Assembly (NCBI GenBank): GCA_017311315.1
Contig: CM029663.1
Span: 14,989,412 to 15,053,411, forward strand
Direction of reading: 5' to 3'
Length of the DNA stretch: 64,000 nt
Origin: Dendrocalamus latiflorus
Taxonomy: Eukaryota; Streptophyta; Magnoliopsida; Poales; Poaceae
In this document: piece by piece, positions 12,054 to 23,654 of the stretch
Numbering within the stretch: the first letter of the stretch is position 1
Layout of the letters: each line of letters opens with the position of its first letter
The notes under the pieces: generated by a model
Seen by the model: only the letters and a program-made list of their open reading frames with translations
Databases searched by the model: none
What the model was told of the DNA's origin: nothing
Made by a program: the position numbers and the translations under genes

Positions 12054-12172
12054 TAAGCAGCTGAAGCTGCCAGCATGATCTGATATTTCTTCCATTATTG
12101 CTTTGATTGATTTAGTTCTTGGAAAAGCTGGATGCTTAAGATTCAGATCGTGCTGCGCAGTTTCAACTGCTA
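12054..12172 (+). ncRNA. MIR167: miR167 precursor hairpin
   Basis: Positions 12062-12083 carry the miR167 sequence (22 nt, starting TGAAGCTGCC and ending ATGATCTGA), known in plants to target ARF6/ARF8-type auxin response factor mRNAs. The opposite arm at about 12144-12167 (TCAGATCGTGCTGCGCAG, then TTTCAAC) pairs with it, with a one-base bulge and few mismatches, as expected for the star strand. The lower stem continues with AGCAG against CTGCT, and the loop is roughly 60 nt. A TATA box lies upstream and a consensus 5' splice site, CAG|GTAAGT, follows at 12377/12378, so the primary transcript may be spliced. Mature 5p sequence and duplex together make this a confident call. Confidence 0.94.
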
Positions 12173-12374
12173 ATCGGAGCACTACAAGTTTCTTAGTATC
12201 ATATGCCCCTAAGTTTCCGTCTCAAAGAAAAGAAAACCGAAATATACAAGAGATCTAGAGAGATGATCTCATATATTCGTGAGTGAAAAAGCTCTAGCGA
12301 GCTAGAGAGAGAACTAAGATGTAAAGGATAGCTAAGCTGAAGGTGATAGCTTCCTGTGCATTGCTATATATGAT

Positions 12375-12382
12375 CAGGTAAG
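12375..12382 (+). promoter_or_regulatory. Consensus 5' splice site downstream of MIR167
   Basis: CAG|GTAAGT with the GT at 12378-12379, about 200 bp after the hairpin. Intron-containing primary miRNA transcripts are common in plants, so this may end the first exon. The acceptor was not identified. Confidence 0.45.
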
Positions 12383-15300
12383 TGTCATCTTAATCGCTTG
12401 CTACTTAGGAATGAGAAGACTGATATATTGGTGCATGAATTTCGTAATTCTTATTAGTTTCTTCAGACTATTTCTTGTCTTCTTCTCTCTTTTTTTCTGA
12501 TGATTTGTTGGTTTGAAACCGATCCATGAACACATAGATGTGATAATTCATAAGTTTCTTTAATTAAACAGATCGATTTTAATGTTTCTGGATAGATAAT
12601 GTTGTTTCTAGCATCTTTAATATTTGGATCTGAGACCTCTCTTTGATTTCTAGCTAGCTAGATTATTCATCTATTTTTTTCCCCTCTATTTCAGAAAGGG
12701 TTTGATTTTCGACAGTACTGTTATGTATAGAAATTTTAATTATATCTAATAAACATAATAAGTTTGTATTCAGAAATAATCAATCGATTGTGGGCTCAAT
12801 TGCAAAGTAGTTTGAAACATATCGGGTGCAACCGCATTACATCCCAGTATCAATCTTGACAACATGCATAGATGCAACGCTTCCTCAATTTTTAGTCCAA
12901 GGTAAGCTAGGATACTCTTTGTTCGGATCAACGGAGTACACAAAAAATTTGTTAAGCATTTTAGCTTAGGAAAACTCCAGTAATTGGTCTAAGATTGTTG
13001 TGTTAAACAAGACCTTTAAATGTTTTACGCAAATCTTAAAACAAAATAAGAAGATGCCGGGGGGAATCTTTTTTGGAAATGTGGGCAATATTTGAATTCC
13101 AAATTTCACTAGGAGACAAATACAATAAACCAGTGATGCAAAACTTACTACTAACATCATGCTACTCATCATACTTCAGAATATACGCAAGAAAAATATA
13201 GTAACAAAGTCGAACGAGCGTGCGAACGACTTACTTTTTCGCCTGATGAAGAACAGAAAGCAGCGTAGGCTTGACGCGGTGCAGAATGTAGATGACACTG
13301 TGCAGTGAGCGGTCGCGCAGATGCGCTGCCCAGAAACCTTATTACTGCCCCATGCAGGTACTTTCTGCGGCAACGGTTCGGAGATAGTCGCTCTCCCTCC
13401 TTCCAGGTGCACGCCGGGAAGAAAGGTCGACGAGGTTCAGACGGCACAGCATAACAGCACAAGCTCGCAGAGCAGGAAGTAGAGGAAGAATGGAGGTGCA
13501 AAATTCTCTCTTTTTTCCTAGATGTCTCCATGCCCTTTTAAGGGCGCTGCAGTTATTCACTAGTAACTGCTGCGTTTTAAATAGAATTATGCAATAGTAA
13601 CTACCTCATCAGATCACAAATTAAGCATTGTAAATTCACTTGTAACTGCCTCATTCAAATATTTGAATCTCATTCAAATAGAGAGCGAGAGAGTGGTGCA
13701 GGGTTCAGCAAAAAACAAAGATAGAGCGTCACAAGTCACACGATTTTCATGTGACTAGCTAAAACCCTCCTTATACCATCTCTATCCATATTTAAGGAGC
13801 GGTGATGACTCCACCTTATAAATCAGTTTTCCTCACCTTGGCTTAGCAATATGGTACTAAACCATGCATGCTTTGGAATTAAGGAAATGAGCCATGCTTA
13901 AATGGGCTAATTTCTAACAATCTTTATGATGAAAAAGTTCGCCTAAATTTTTTTTGGCATGTTTCGTTTATTATTCTTTATATTGAAGTCGAACTAACTA
14001 TTGTTGGACTTTAGTTGTATACTAGTCGTTCCCATATCTTTGATGTTCATGAGCTTTTGAGAAAAATTACCCAGACTGTAAACTGCTCCTTAGGTACCCA
14101 ACCTTCCTCGTATTTGTTTGATTTTAACCTGACATGATCAGACACTTAGGTTACCAAAATTGACGGTTGCTCAAGATATAAGCCTGTTTTGTGGCCTTTT
14201 ATCCACGATCCTGTGATAAGATGATGGCTAACATTTGAAACTAGATTTCTGTGCTTCATTATTTGTAGGACTGGACAGGCAACAGAGATGATGAATGGTG
14301 CCTTAAAATTTTCTCTTAAGTATTTACTTATCGTTTACTCCAACAGCTATAAAGCTATGAATATTAGAATAGCAATCCCACTACGAAACCAAATATTCTC
14401 AGAGTTGAGCAAAAATAGTCAGAAAAAATGTGGTTGAATATCGACTATATGGTCGGAAGTCCCACAAATCTGAACGCAAACCCTAACCCTAAACAAGAGA
14501 GCACACATAAGAGAGGGATTGGATGGTTAACCCAACATGTCTCTATCCCAACCTCTTTTATAGGTGGGCAATCAGCCACATACATTCTTTAATAGATTCA
14601 ATCCACTATTATAATAGGGGAACACGTTAACCCCACACAGACGGGTATTACTCACACCAGCTCCACTATGACCTAAACCGCTCTCCAATGCATCGCCCAT
14701 GCATCGCGGTTTTGATCTAAGATAATTTCTGGTATTTTGGTCAAACTACCAAAATACCCTCTGTTGACCCGGTCGTCACCAATCTTTGCAAGAAATTGCC
14801 ATACTTTCTACGTGTAGGTGTACCACTAGCTTGCCACACGTCGCCAAGTCTCTCTTGTCCCGATTCCAACGAATCACGACTCACTTGGCCCATGCAAAGC
14901 CAATGGTGCCATCCCGCCGTTCGAACTCACCTTCAACACTTCCTGCCTTTCTCATGTCATACTTGAGCTCACCGTCTCACCCGGTATCCTCGATCGTTCT
15001 GGACCTCAACTCCTCCCTGAGCCTAGCCCCGATCCTCGTTGTTGACCACGGTTGACTCTAAACAACCTTGCACATCTAAAGACAAAGAAATCATTTCTAG
15101 GTATAAATTTGTCACAATTTAACCTACATTAGCCAAAAACATGCATCATACAACCTTAATCGAATGACCTAAGTCATTCTAACTCAAACCATCACTCAAA
15201 TCGCAAAATCATCAACTTCTGTCCAAAACTAATTCAGACAAAGAGCGGTCTTTGCAAAATCATTTGACTACTCTACAAATATTGTTATGGTTCATCACAA

Positions 15301-15972
15301 TATTAACTTGAACCTTCTCATGGTCGTTCATTATTCTTACCTACAGTGAACTTTTTGGTCAAGCTAGTTATATTACTGTCTTGTCTCTCTGGGATGAAAC
15401 TGAAGCAAATTTTTTTCAGACATGGAGAGCTGGGCACTAGTTATCAGGTAATTCATATTCGATTCTTAATTTTCACGTGTAGATAATTTGGTTTGCCACG
15501 ACCTATATATATGTTCTGATGTGTCCGCGCGCCAACGTATATAGATAGCGGTAAATTAACCTATACAAGTCAAACTATATATCTTCATTTTTCTCCAATT
15601 AATGTATGATGAGTATGCATGACCTAACTTGCTCAATATTTGAAGACTTGATCATTAAGCAGGTGACCTTGTAGCCGAAAATGCGAAATCAAACTACTAC
15701 AGTGGTGATGACATGCGACATGTACGCAATACACAGCACTAATAGCGTTACGACAATTGAGACAAATTCCCGTAAATATATAATTAAGATGGTGTTTGGT
15801 TCGTTGGATTCAGAGCGTAATCCGATCACAGCGTAAGTTGATTCCATTCTTTTGCGTTTGGTTCGGTGGACTGTAATCCAATACCAGTATACCACGTTAT
15901 TGAATCCCGGCACATTAGAAGTCCAATTACTAGGGGTAAAAAGTGGACACCAATTATTCAGTTACCCTATTT
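12383..15972. other. No gene recognised
   Basis: Mostly AT-rich. A minus-strand frame of 120 codons (13169-13531) and a plus-strand frame of 89 codons (14786-15055) have no recognisable domain. The 14480-15250 stretch looks repeat-derived, but I cannot name it. Near 15790-15880 the words GTGTTTGGTTCG and GCGTTTGGTTCGGTGGA suggest another decayed MITE. The near end may hold the rest of the MIR167 primary transcript. Confidence 0.45.
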
Positions 15973-16395
15973 GATAGGGTGCAAATATGGTATATAGATT
16001 TTCCCATCCGATTAACAATTTTTATTCTATCTGTAAAAATATAGATGCGAATATGGTGTGGACTTTTACCATTCGAAATGTTATTTTATTCGAACTATCC
16101 ATATTCATATTCGACGAAACAATATGCATATTTTATGACAATACGACTGATTACTTGGATAAGTTTTTTTAATTAAATGTGAATTTGTGTTTCTTTATGT
16201 TAAGTAAATGAATTAGAACGATTAAGCGTGATTATACGAGGATAATATATCATTAATGTCTTCATTCTATATAAGTTATGAGGATATCCGATCTGATTGA
16301 ATTGAGTAGATATTTAATTTGAATTCATATTCGTTACAATATTCCAATCGTATTCGTATTCGAGAATATCCGAATTCGTATTCATATTCGTTACA
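15973..16395. mobile_element. hAT-like relic cut off by an LTR
   Basis: Starts with a hAT-type terminus TAGGGTGCAAATATGG and continues into degenerate TATTCGTATTCG-like repeats up to 16390, where the sequence switches abruptly to LTR-like DNA. The right terminus is missing, consistent with truncation at that junction. Confidence 0.35.
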
Positions 16396-16610
16396 GAGGG
16401 GGTGAATGTCGCTCTTTTAAAAAATTTCCCCCTAGCGAACTCACTCGAAAAACCTCCTCCTATAGTTATGAAAAGCTATGAAAGAGGAACTAAGACTCAC
16501 TGGAACTTCAAACCATCAGAGAGGAAAGCTAGGCAAAGAAAATGAAATCAAACCAAGAGATGCTCAGCCGAAACAGGGGAGGCCGGTCAAACCGCAGGCT
16601 TTAGGCCGGT
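16396..16610 (-). mobile_element. Older LTR, distal part
   Basis: Read on the minus strand this ends in AGAGCGACATTCACCCCCTC, the kind of 3' end seen in copia LTRs. It also carries GGCCGGT / ACCGGCC dyad words. It is separated from its other part (27900-29201) by the Sirevirus, which inserted at CCGGT. No TG...CA boundary is visible at 16396, so this end is probably truncated. Confidence 0.6.
16606..16610. other. Target-site duplication, left copy
   Basis: CCGGT directly precedes the TG of the left LTR. The identical CCGGT follows the right LTR at 27895-27899. Five bases is the size expected for copia integrase. Confidence 0.95.
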
Positions 16611-16974
16611 TGAAAGCATCTAGGCCCCTAAAAATATTAGTTTTGGTAATTAATGACATTATGTAATCATGGGACTAATTTGTGTATTAAGTGTTTGCAA
16701 GAATTAGTCTCAAGGGCAAAGAAGAAGGTACATAAAAAGATGTTGAAGATTCAAAGATCTCAAGGGCGACATGGTAAATAGTTTATGGAGCTATTTTATT
16801 TTTACCGGTCTTGGAGATAGGTTGGAAGATCGGATTATAGGATAGACGCCGTACTATTAAGAGGGATCATGGTGATTTGCTTGATCATATGCTAATATGC
16901 CCTATGGATCAATCTAGGATCATGCATGCACTTAGAAATTAAAATTCAATCAAAACTGTGCTTTGTCAGAAAAT

Positions 16975-17490
16975 CCGGTAGTACCGGCGTTCTACGGGCA
17001 GAACTACCGCATGGCCGGAAGTACCGGGCCTCTGAGCGGATCGTTTATTCTAGAGAGCGCCCGTAGGTTGAGTTAGTCTCTCGGAAATCGGAAGTACTGC
17101 AAGTTCAACTGCGGAACTACCGCGTGTGCGGAAGTTCCGGAGTCCCGAGCGGAACTTCAATTCCAGAGAGCGCCCGGAGTTAAACTTAGCCTCTCGGAAA
17201 ACGGAAGTACCGCGGTTTGAACTGCGGAACTACCGCAGGCCGGTAGTTCTGGACTTAAGAACGGAACTTCATTTCCAGAGAGCGCCCTGAGTTGGAGTTA
17301 ACTGCGCTGAAATCGGAAGTACCAGGGCAAGGAGCGGAACTTCCGGATTTCCGGAAGTACCGCGATTTTAATGGCGGTAGTACCGCACTCATTGTTCAAC
17401 GGTTACTTCTGACCGCCTGAAATAGCCGTTCTGCTGCGACGGCGGAAATCCGGAAGTACCGCCCATATAACGGCGGTAGTTCCGGTTTTC
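16975..17490. repeat. Dyad cluster in the Sirevirus LTR
   Basis: Recurrent inverted words of the type CGGAAGTACCGC ... GCGGTAGTTCCG, at least six imperfect pairs, with spacers of roughly 10-20 bp. Sirevirus LTRs are known to carry palindromic repeats. The cluster ends just upstream of the TATA region, so it lies in presumptive U3. The same cluster is present in the right LTR (26595-27110). Confidence 0.85.
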
Positions 17491-17540
17491 CTGAAAATTC
17501 AGAATTGTTTATTGCAACGGCTATTTGAGTTTGGTGGGGG

Positions 17541-17548
17541 TTTAAATA
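17541..17548 (+). promoter_or_regulatory. LTR TATA region, altered in the left LTR
   Basis: TTTAAATA stands at the position of TATAAATA in the right LTR (27161-27168), with identical sequence on both sides (GGTGGGGG before, CACTCCCACC after). The left LTR is the one that would drive the element. Confidence 0.7.
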
Positions 17549-18275
17549 CACTCCCACCAGAACTTGTAGATGTTGTTGAACCCATATTGAACATCTTTGA
17601 GCCTAGAGTAACTTCTCACACCTCTCTTTCACTCTTGTGCATTCAATAGAGGTAGTTGAGCCCAAATTCAAGTGCATTGCATTCTAGACTGATCCAATTG
17701 GCACTTGTGTGTGATCAAGCCGCTGTGGTTCATTTCTCTTGGTGCTTGCCGGCACCTAGACGGCTTGGCGGAGGTTCCGGTGATCTTCTCAAGAAGATTG
17801 TGAGAAGGTTCGGAGGATTGTGAAGGCTCGGAGCTTGCTTACCCGGAGAGGGAAAGGGCTACCGCTAGTGATCGAGGTGATTAGGCTCAATTCGTGGAGC
17901 CGGTCCGATTTGTTCGGGCTTACCTCAACGTGGACTAGGGGAGACCGGCAAGTCTACGATCACCACGGTAAAAAGTAATTGTGTCAAATTGTGGTTTGCT
18001 CTCTTGTATTTACTTTCATTCAAGCAACGTTCTTAATTCATATTAATTGATTGCTTGTCTAGTTAGAGTAGCAACCTTAGACCTAGACTACTTGATTTTG
18101 CTATTGGTCAATTACTTGTGCTAGTTTTATCTTGAGCCTTTCTAGGTTGTTTAGGTGTACTATTGTCGACTTGCTCTAGTCAATTTATTAAGTTTAAAAT
18201 TGTCAATTGAAATTAGACGAAAATTTTAAAACCGCCTATTCACCCCCCTCTAGTCGGCCTCCTCGATCTTACAAG

Positions 18276-18289
18276 TGGTATCAGAGCTT
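18276..18289 (+). promoter_or_regulatory. Primer-binding site
   Basis: TGGTATCAGAGCTT, two bases after the LTR, complementary to the 3' end of plant initiator-Met tRNA. Confidence 0.95.
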
Positions 18290-18329
18290 GGTCTCTCATT
18301 TTTAGACTTAACCGTCTAGAGAGAAAAGG

Positions 18330-20261
18330 ATGGCTAGTGAGGGTATAGCAATAGGAAAGGCGCCTTTCTTTGATGGCTCAAACTATGCTTATTGGAAAAT
18401 TAGAATGTCTATTTATTTGAAGGCCATGAGTCCTCAAATTTGGAAAGTCGTAAATGAGGGTTATGTTATGGCCCTTGATCCGGATCACCCAACGGAACAA
18501 GATGGGCGTAACTCTCATTTAGACGCCCAAGCTATGAATGCTTTATTTGGAGCCTTGAACACGAATGAGTTCAATAGAGTGAGCAATCTTGAAACGGCTC
18601 ACGCTATTTGGACTACCCTCTCGGAAATACACGAAGGGACATCCACAGTCAAGGAGGCCAAATTGCATCGGCTTAGGATCAAATATGAAACATTCACAAT
18701 GTTGCCTCATGAAGACATCAATGAGATGTACTCAAGACTCAACAACATTGTGAATGAGCTCAAGGGTCTTGGAACTAACCTTTCCGATCTTGATATTGTT
18801 CGAAAGATGCTTAGGGCCTTGCCGGAGAAATATGAGGTGTTGGTGACACTCTTCCTCAACTCACCGGAGTTGGCAAGAATGACACCAACTCAATTGTTGG
18901 GCAACCTCATCACCAACGAGCTTTACAAGAAGGACAAAGAAGAGCTCTTGGAGCAATCCACTTCCAAGAGCAAGAAGATCACCGCCTTCAAAGCTAAAGC
19001 GGTGATAAGTGAAGAATCCGAAGATGATGATGAGGAGGACTCCAAAAAAGAATTGGCACTTCTAGTGAGAAGAATGAAGAAGTTCATGAGGAGACGGCCA
19101 AACCGAGGAACAAGCTATGAGAAGACCAAGAAGGGACATTCCTCCTCCAACAAGAGGTATAGCAACATTCGGTGCTATGAGTGTGATGAAAAGGGGCATA
19201 TCGCCTCTCAATGCCCTACAAAGAAAGATGACAAGGAGAAGTCATCAAAGAAGAAGAATTACAATGGCAAGAAGAAGCTCTTCAAGAAGCTTCACAAGGA
19301 TGGCAAGAACGAAGCCCATATTGGTGAGTGGGACTCCGAGGAGGAGTATTCCGACTCCGACTCAAGTGAGGACGAATCTCCCAAGAAGAAGGGGCTTGTG
19401 GGCATCGCCATCAAGGAGGCTCCATCACTATTCTCCACTCCTACATGCCTTATGGCTAAAGGAGAAAAGGTAAAATCACTTGATAATGATGAGCCTTCAT
19501 ATGATGACTTGATGGATATGCTAGTTGAATTGAATGAGTTTCTTGGAAAAGAAAAATCAAAGTTTAAGGTCTTGAAGAGAGAACATATTTCTCTTAAAGA
19601 CTCTTATGAGGAGCTAAAGGAAGCTCACGATTTACTTCTCCAAGAAAATCATAAATCAAGCACTAGCATCGGAGTTACTTGTGATATCTTGAATGAAATG
19701 TCTAGTATAGAAATTTCAAAGTCTAGCATATCTACTTGTTGTGATGATTTACTTGCTATGCCTTATTCATCTAGTGTTGATTCTGGAAATGCTTTAAATC
19801 TTGTTCATGATAATATGCTTACTAATGAAAATAAAAGTTTAAAAGAACAAGTGCTAAAATTGAACAAAAGTATAGAAAGAGCTTACAAGGGAAAAGAAAC
19901 CCTTGATAAATTGCTAAGCACTCAAAGATGCTCTTTCAACAAGGAGGGACTCGGATATGTCCCCAAAAAGGGTAAGAAACCCACATACAAGCCTCCAAGG
20001 TTTGTAAAGGAGGATGGTAAGTTTTGCACAAAATGTCGGTGTGTTGGACATGCTCGAAATGATTGCTCTAAAAACAACATACATTCCATTGGTCTATATA
20101 ATTCTTGCTATATGCTTAAAAGGTCTAAGAATGGAAACGTGATTGCTCATTTTATTGGCACCTCGATTTTGGGTGCTAAAAGGAAATCCATTTGGGTACC
20201 CAAAACCTTGGTCACTAACCTCCAAGGACCCAAACAAACTTGGGTACCTAAAAGAACTTGA
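18330..20261 (+). CDS. gag: Sirevirus Gag
   Basis: Predicted 643-residue capsid polyprotein starting MASEGIAIGKAPFFDG, 57 bp after the PBS. Residues about 10-210 match the copia gag (UBN2-type) fold, with signature words YWKIRM, LDAQAMNAL and ETAHAIW. Lys/Glu-rich and Asp/Ser-rich linkers follow. Zinc knuckle 1 (CYECDEKGHIASQC) is near residues 281-295. A likely coiled-coil region spans about 380-530, and knuckle 2 (CTKCRCVGHARNDC) lies near 562-580. The frame is intact and ends in TGA at 20259-20261. The pol frame continues in the same phase four codons later, past a TAG at 20271-20273. In the cell it would form the cytoplasmic virus-like particle. Intact Gag beside a broken pol means particles would need enzymes supplied in trans. 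Confidence 0.92.
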   Translation: MASEGIAIGKAPFFDGSNYAYWKIRMSIYLKAMSPQIWKVVNEGYVMALDPDHPTEQDGRNSHLDAQAMNALFGALNTNEFNRVSNLETAHAIWTTLSEIHEGTSTVKEAKLHRLRIKYETFTMLPHEDINEMYSRLNNIVNELKGLGTNLSDLDIVRKMLRALPEKYEVLVTLFLNSPELARMTPTQLLGNLITNELYKKDKEELLEQSTSKSKKITAFKAKAVISEESEDDDEEDSKKELALLVRRMKKFMRRRPNRGTSYEKTKKGHSSSNKRYSNIRCYECDEKGHIASQCPTKKDDKEKSSKKKNYNGKKKLFKKLHKDGKNEAHIGEWDSEEEYSDSDSSEDESPKKKGLVGIAIKEAPSLFSTPTCLMAKGEKVKSLDNDEPSYDDLMDMLVELNEFLGKEKSKFKVLKREHISLKDSYEELKEAHDLLLQENHKSSTSIGVTCDILNEMSSIEISKSSISTCCDDLLAMPYSSSVDSGNALNLVHDNMLTNENKSLKEQVLKLNKSIERAYKGKETLDKLLSTQRCSFNKEGLGYVPKKGKKPTYKPPRFVKEDGKFCTKCRCVGHARNDCSKNNIHSIGLYNSCYMLKRSKNGNVIAHFIGTSILGAKRKSIWVPKTLVTNLQGPKQTWVPKRT

Positions 20262-20273
20262 TTTCTTTTGTAG

Positions 20274-23200
20274 GTGAACTATAAAACCGGTGGAAGGCAT
20301 TGGGTGTTGGATAGCGGTTGCACTCAACACATGACCGGAGACCGGAAGATGTTCACTAACTTTCAGAGTGGAAGCAATGACAAGATCACATTTGGAGATA
20401 ATAGCAAAGGAAAGGTATTGGGTTTGGGTAAAATTGCTATCTCAAACGACCTTTCAATTTCTAATGTGTCACTTGTTGAAACATTAAATTTCAATTTACT
20501 TTCCGTTGCCCAATTATGTGATCTTGGTTTAATATGCTTATTCTCAAAAGAAAATGTTGTAATCTCAAAATAAAATAATAATGAACTTGTCTTTAAGGGT
20601 TTTAGATTTGGAAATCTCTATTTGGTAGATTTTATTTCAAATGAGTCTTGTTTAAAAACTTGTTTAATTGCAAAAACTTCTTTAGTTTGGTTGTGGCATA
20701 GAAGGCTAGGTCATGTGGGAATGGTTCAACTCAAAAAGCTTTTTAAGCATGACTTAGTGGTTGGCTTGAAGGATGTGAAGTTTGAGAAAAATCGACTTTG
20801 TAGTGCTTGTCAAGCCGAAAAACAAGTCGCTAATTCTCACCCTTCCAAAAGTATCATGTCAACTTCTAGGCCATTAGAGCTCTTACATATGGATTTATTC
20901 GGGCCAACAACCTATAAGAGCATTGGAGGTAATAGCTATTGTTTAGTCATTGTGGATGATTACTCTAGATATACATGGGTCTTCTTCCTAAATGACAAAA
21001 GTGAAACCTCCGGGATTTTCAAAAGTTTTTCAAAAAGGGCCCAAAATGAATTTGATTTTAAAATAAAGAAAATTAGAAGTGACAATGGTTCCGAGTTCAA
21101 GAATACAAAAGTTGAAGATTTTTGTGATGAACTTGGAATAAAGCACGAGCTTTCCACAACCTACACTCCGGAGCAAAATGGAGTTGTAGAGAGGAAAAAT
21201 CGTACATTAATAGAAATGGCTAGAACAATGCTTGATGAATATAATACTTCCGATAAGTTTTGGGCGGAAGCTATTAACACCGCATGTCATGCCATAAATC
21301 GCCTTTATTTGCATCGACTTTTGAAAAAAAAATTCCTATGAGCTTCTCATTGGAAGAAAACTGAACATCTCTTACTTTAGGGTATTTGGTTGCAAATGCT
21401 ATATACTAAGAAAAGGTGTTCGGCTCTCTAAATTTCAAAGTCGGTGTAATGAAGGCTTTCTTTTAGGATATTCTTCAAATAGCAAAGCTTATAGGGTCTT
21501 TAATAAAAATTCGGGGTTAGTAGAAGAATCTTGTGATGTCCAATTTGATGAAACTAACGGCTCTCAAGAAGAGCATGAGAACTTGGATGATGTAGGAGAT
21601 GAAGGTCTTCGAAAAGCAATGGAGAACATGCAAATTGGAGACATTAGGCCAAAGGAAGATCAAATGTCACCAAGCTCATCAAGACAAGTGGAGCCTCCCT
21701 CTTCATCTACAACAAACAACGTTCAAGTTATAGAAGATGAATAAAAGGATCAACCTCTAAATACCTTCAAGATTCACAATGCAATAGCCAAGGATGATCC
21801 AATAGATCAAATATTGGGTGACGTGAGTAAGGGTGTTCAAACTCGCTCTAGAGTAGCTTCATTTTGTGAACACTATTCTTTTGTATCTTCACTTGAATCT
21901 AAGCTTGTAGAAGAAGCTTTAGATGACCCGGATTGGATAAATGCTATGCATGAAGAGTTGAATAATTTTTCTCAAAATGACGTTTGGACTTTGGTGGAGA
22001 GACCCAAGGAGCACAATGTTATTGGCACAAAATGGGTCTTCCGGAACAAACAAGATGAGAACGGAATTGTGGTAAGAAATAAAGCAAGGTTAGTAGCTCA
22101 AGGTTATACTCAAGTCAAGGGACTAGATTATGATGAGACATTTGCACCCGTTGCTAGACTTGATTCAATTAGAATCTTGTTTGCTTTTGCATCATGCTTT
22201 GATATTAAATTGTTTCAAATGGATGTCTAAAGTGCATTTCTAAATGGAACTATTTCCGAATTAGTATTTGTAGAACAACCCCCGGGATTTGAAGATGCTA
22301 AATATCCTAATCATGTGTATAAATTATCAAAGGCACTATATGGTTTAAAACAAGCTCCTAGAGCTTGGTATTAACGCCTTCGCAACTTTCTTGTGTCAAA
22401 AGGCTTTAAAATTGGTAAAGTAGATACAACTCTATTTACAAAAATTATTGAAGATGATTTCTTTGTATGTCAAATCTATGTTGATGATATTATATTTGGT
22501 TCTAGTAATCAAGACTTTTGCAAAGCATTTGGTGAGATGATGTCTAGGGAATTTGAGATGTCAATGATTGGTGAGCTAAGCTACTTCCTTGGACTTCAAA
22601 TCAAGCAACTTAAAGATGGGACATTTATAAGTCAAACGAAATATATCAAAAATCTACTCAAGAAATTTGGAATGGAAGAAGCAAAACCTATCAAGACACC
22701 CATGGCAACAAACGGGCATCTAGACCTCAACGAAGAAGGTAAGTCGGTAGATTTAAAACTTTATAGATCCATGATTGGTAGTTTACTCTATCTTACCGCA
22801 TCTAGGCCCGATATTATGTTTAGTGTTTGCATGTGTGCACGTTTTCAAGCTTCTCCAAAAGAGTGCCATTTAGTGGCCGTAAAGAGGATTCTAAGATATT
22901 TAAAGCATTCCTCAAATATAGGGTTTTGGTTTCCCAAAGGTGCAAAATTTGAGTTAATTGGATATTCGGATTCCGATTATGCGGGTTGCAAAGTGGATAG
23001 AAAAAGCACCTCGGGTAGTTGCCAATTGCTAGGAAGGTCTTTAGTATGTTGGTCATCTAAGAAACAAAATTCCGTAGCCCTTTCAACCGCCGAAGCTGAA
23101 TATATTTCCGCGGGTAGTTGTTGTGCTCAATTACTTTGAATGAGGCAAACATTGTTGGATTATGGGATTAAATTTGATAAAATACCTCTTTTGTGTGAAA

Positions 23201-23430
23201 ATGATAGTGCAATCAAAATATCCAACAATCCCGTTCAACACTCAAGAACCAAGCATATAGATATACGCCACCATTTCTTGAGAGATCATGTGAGCAAGGG
23301 AGACATTGAAATTAGCCACGTCCGAACCGAAGATCAACTAGCGGACATTTTCACCAAACCATTAGATGAAAGCCACTTTTGCAAATTGAGGAATGAATTA
23401 AATGTCATAGACTACTCAAATGTAGCTTAA
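20274..23430 (+). pseudogene. pol: Sirevirus Pol: protease, integrase, reverse transcriptase, RNase H (broken)
   Basis: Protease motif WVLDSGCTQHMTG lies at once after the start. The integrase HHCC finger (WHRRLGH ... CSAC) and its catalytic Asp (HMDLFGP), Asp (RSDNGSEF) and Glu (EQNGVVERKN) are all present. RT carries the IYVDDIIFG box, and RNase H ends with TKHIDIRHHFLRDH. The frame is broken by stops at 20571-20573 (TAA), 21742-21744 (TAA), 22228-22230 (TAA), 22372-22374 (TAA) and 23137-23139 (TGA), and by a one-base gain in an A run near 21324-21332. Domain order is that of Ty1-copia. It cannot yield a full polyprotein as written. Confidence 0.95.
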
Positions 23431-23654
23431 AATCAAATTTCATTCTTTTCTGCTCATTTGATCCACTCGTGTGGAATTTAAATGAATTTTTTCTTATTTT
23501 TGAACAAAAATGTGATTATTTTCATAAAAACTAATTTCAAAGTATAGCAATAGCTCAATTGATGCATAATGATCCTAAATGACTTTTATTGAGTGCAAAT
23601 CTGGGATCATTTGCATAATTCCAAGTTCTAAAGTTCAAATTCTGTGAAGTTCCA

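Larger units (their letters stand above)
16611..18273 (+). repeat. Left (5') LTR
   Basis: 1663 bp, from TGAAAGCATCTAGG to CTCGATCTTACA, with TG...CA ends. It holds the dyad cluster at 16975-17490 and a promoter-like TTTAAATA at 17541 where the right LTR has TATAAATA. Confidence 0.97.

Noticed and set aside
13169..13560. Minus-strand frames of 120 and 78 codons
   Set aside because: No recognised domain; Ser/Cys/Arg-rich composition typical of chance frames.
14480..14500. CCCTAACCCTAAAC, telomere-like word
   Set aside because: Only two units; no array, so chance.
15787..15905. MITE suggested by GTGTTTGGTTCG words
   Set aside because: No partner terminus or target duplication could be found, so not listed as an element.
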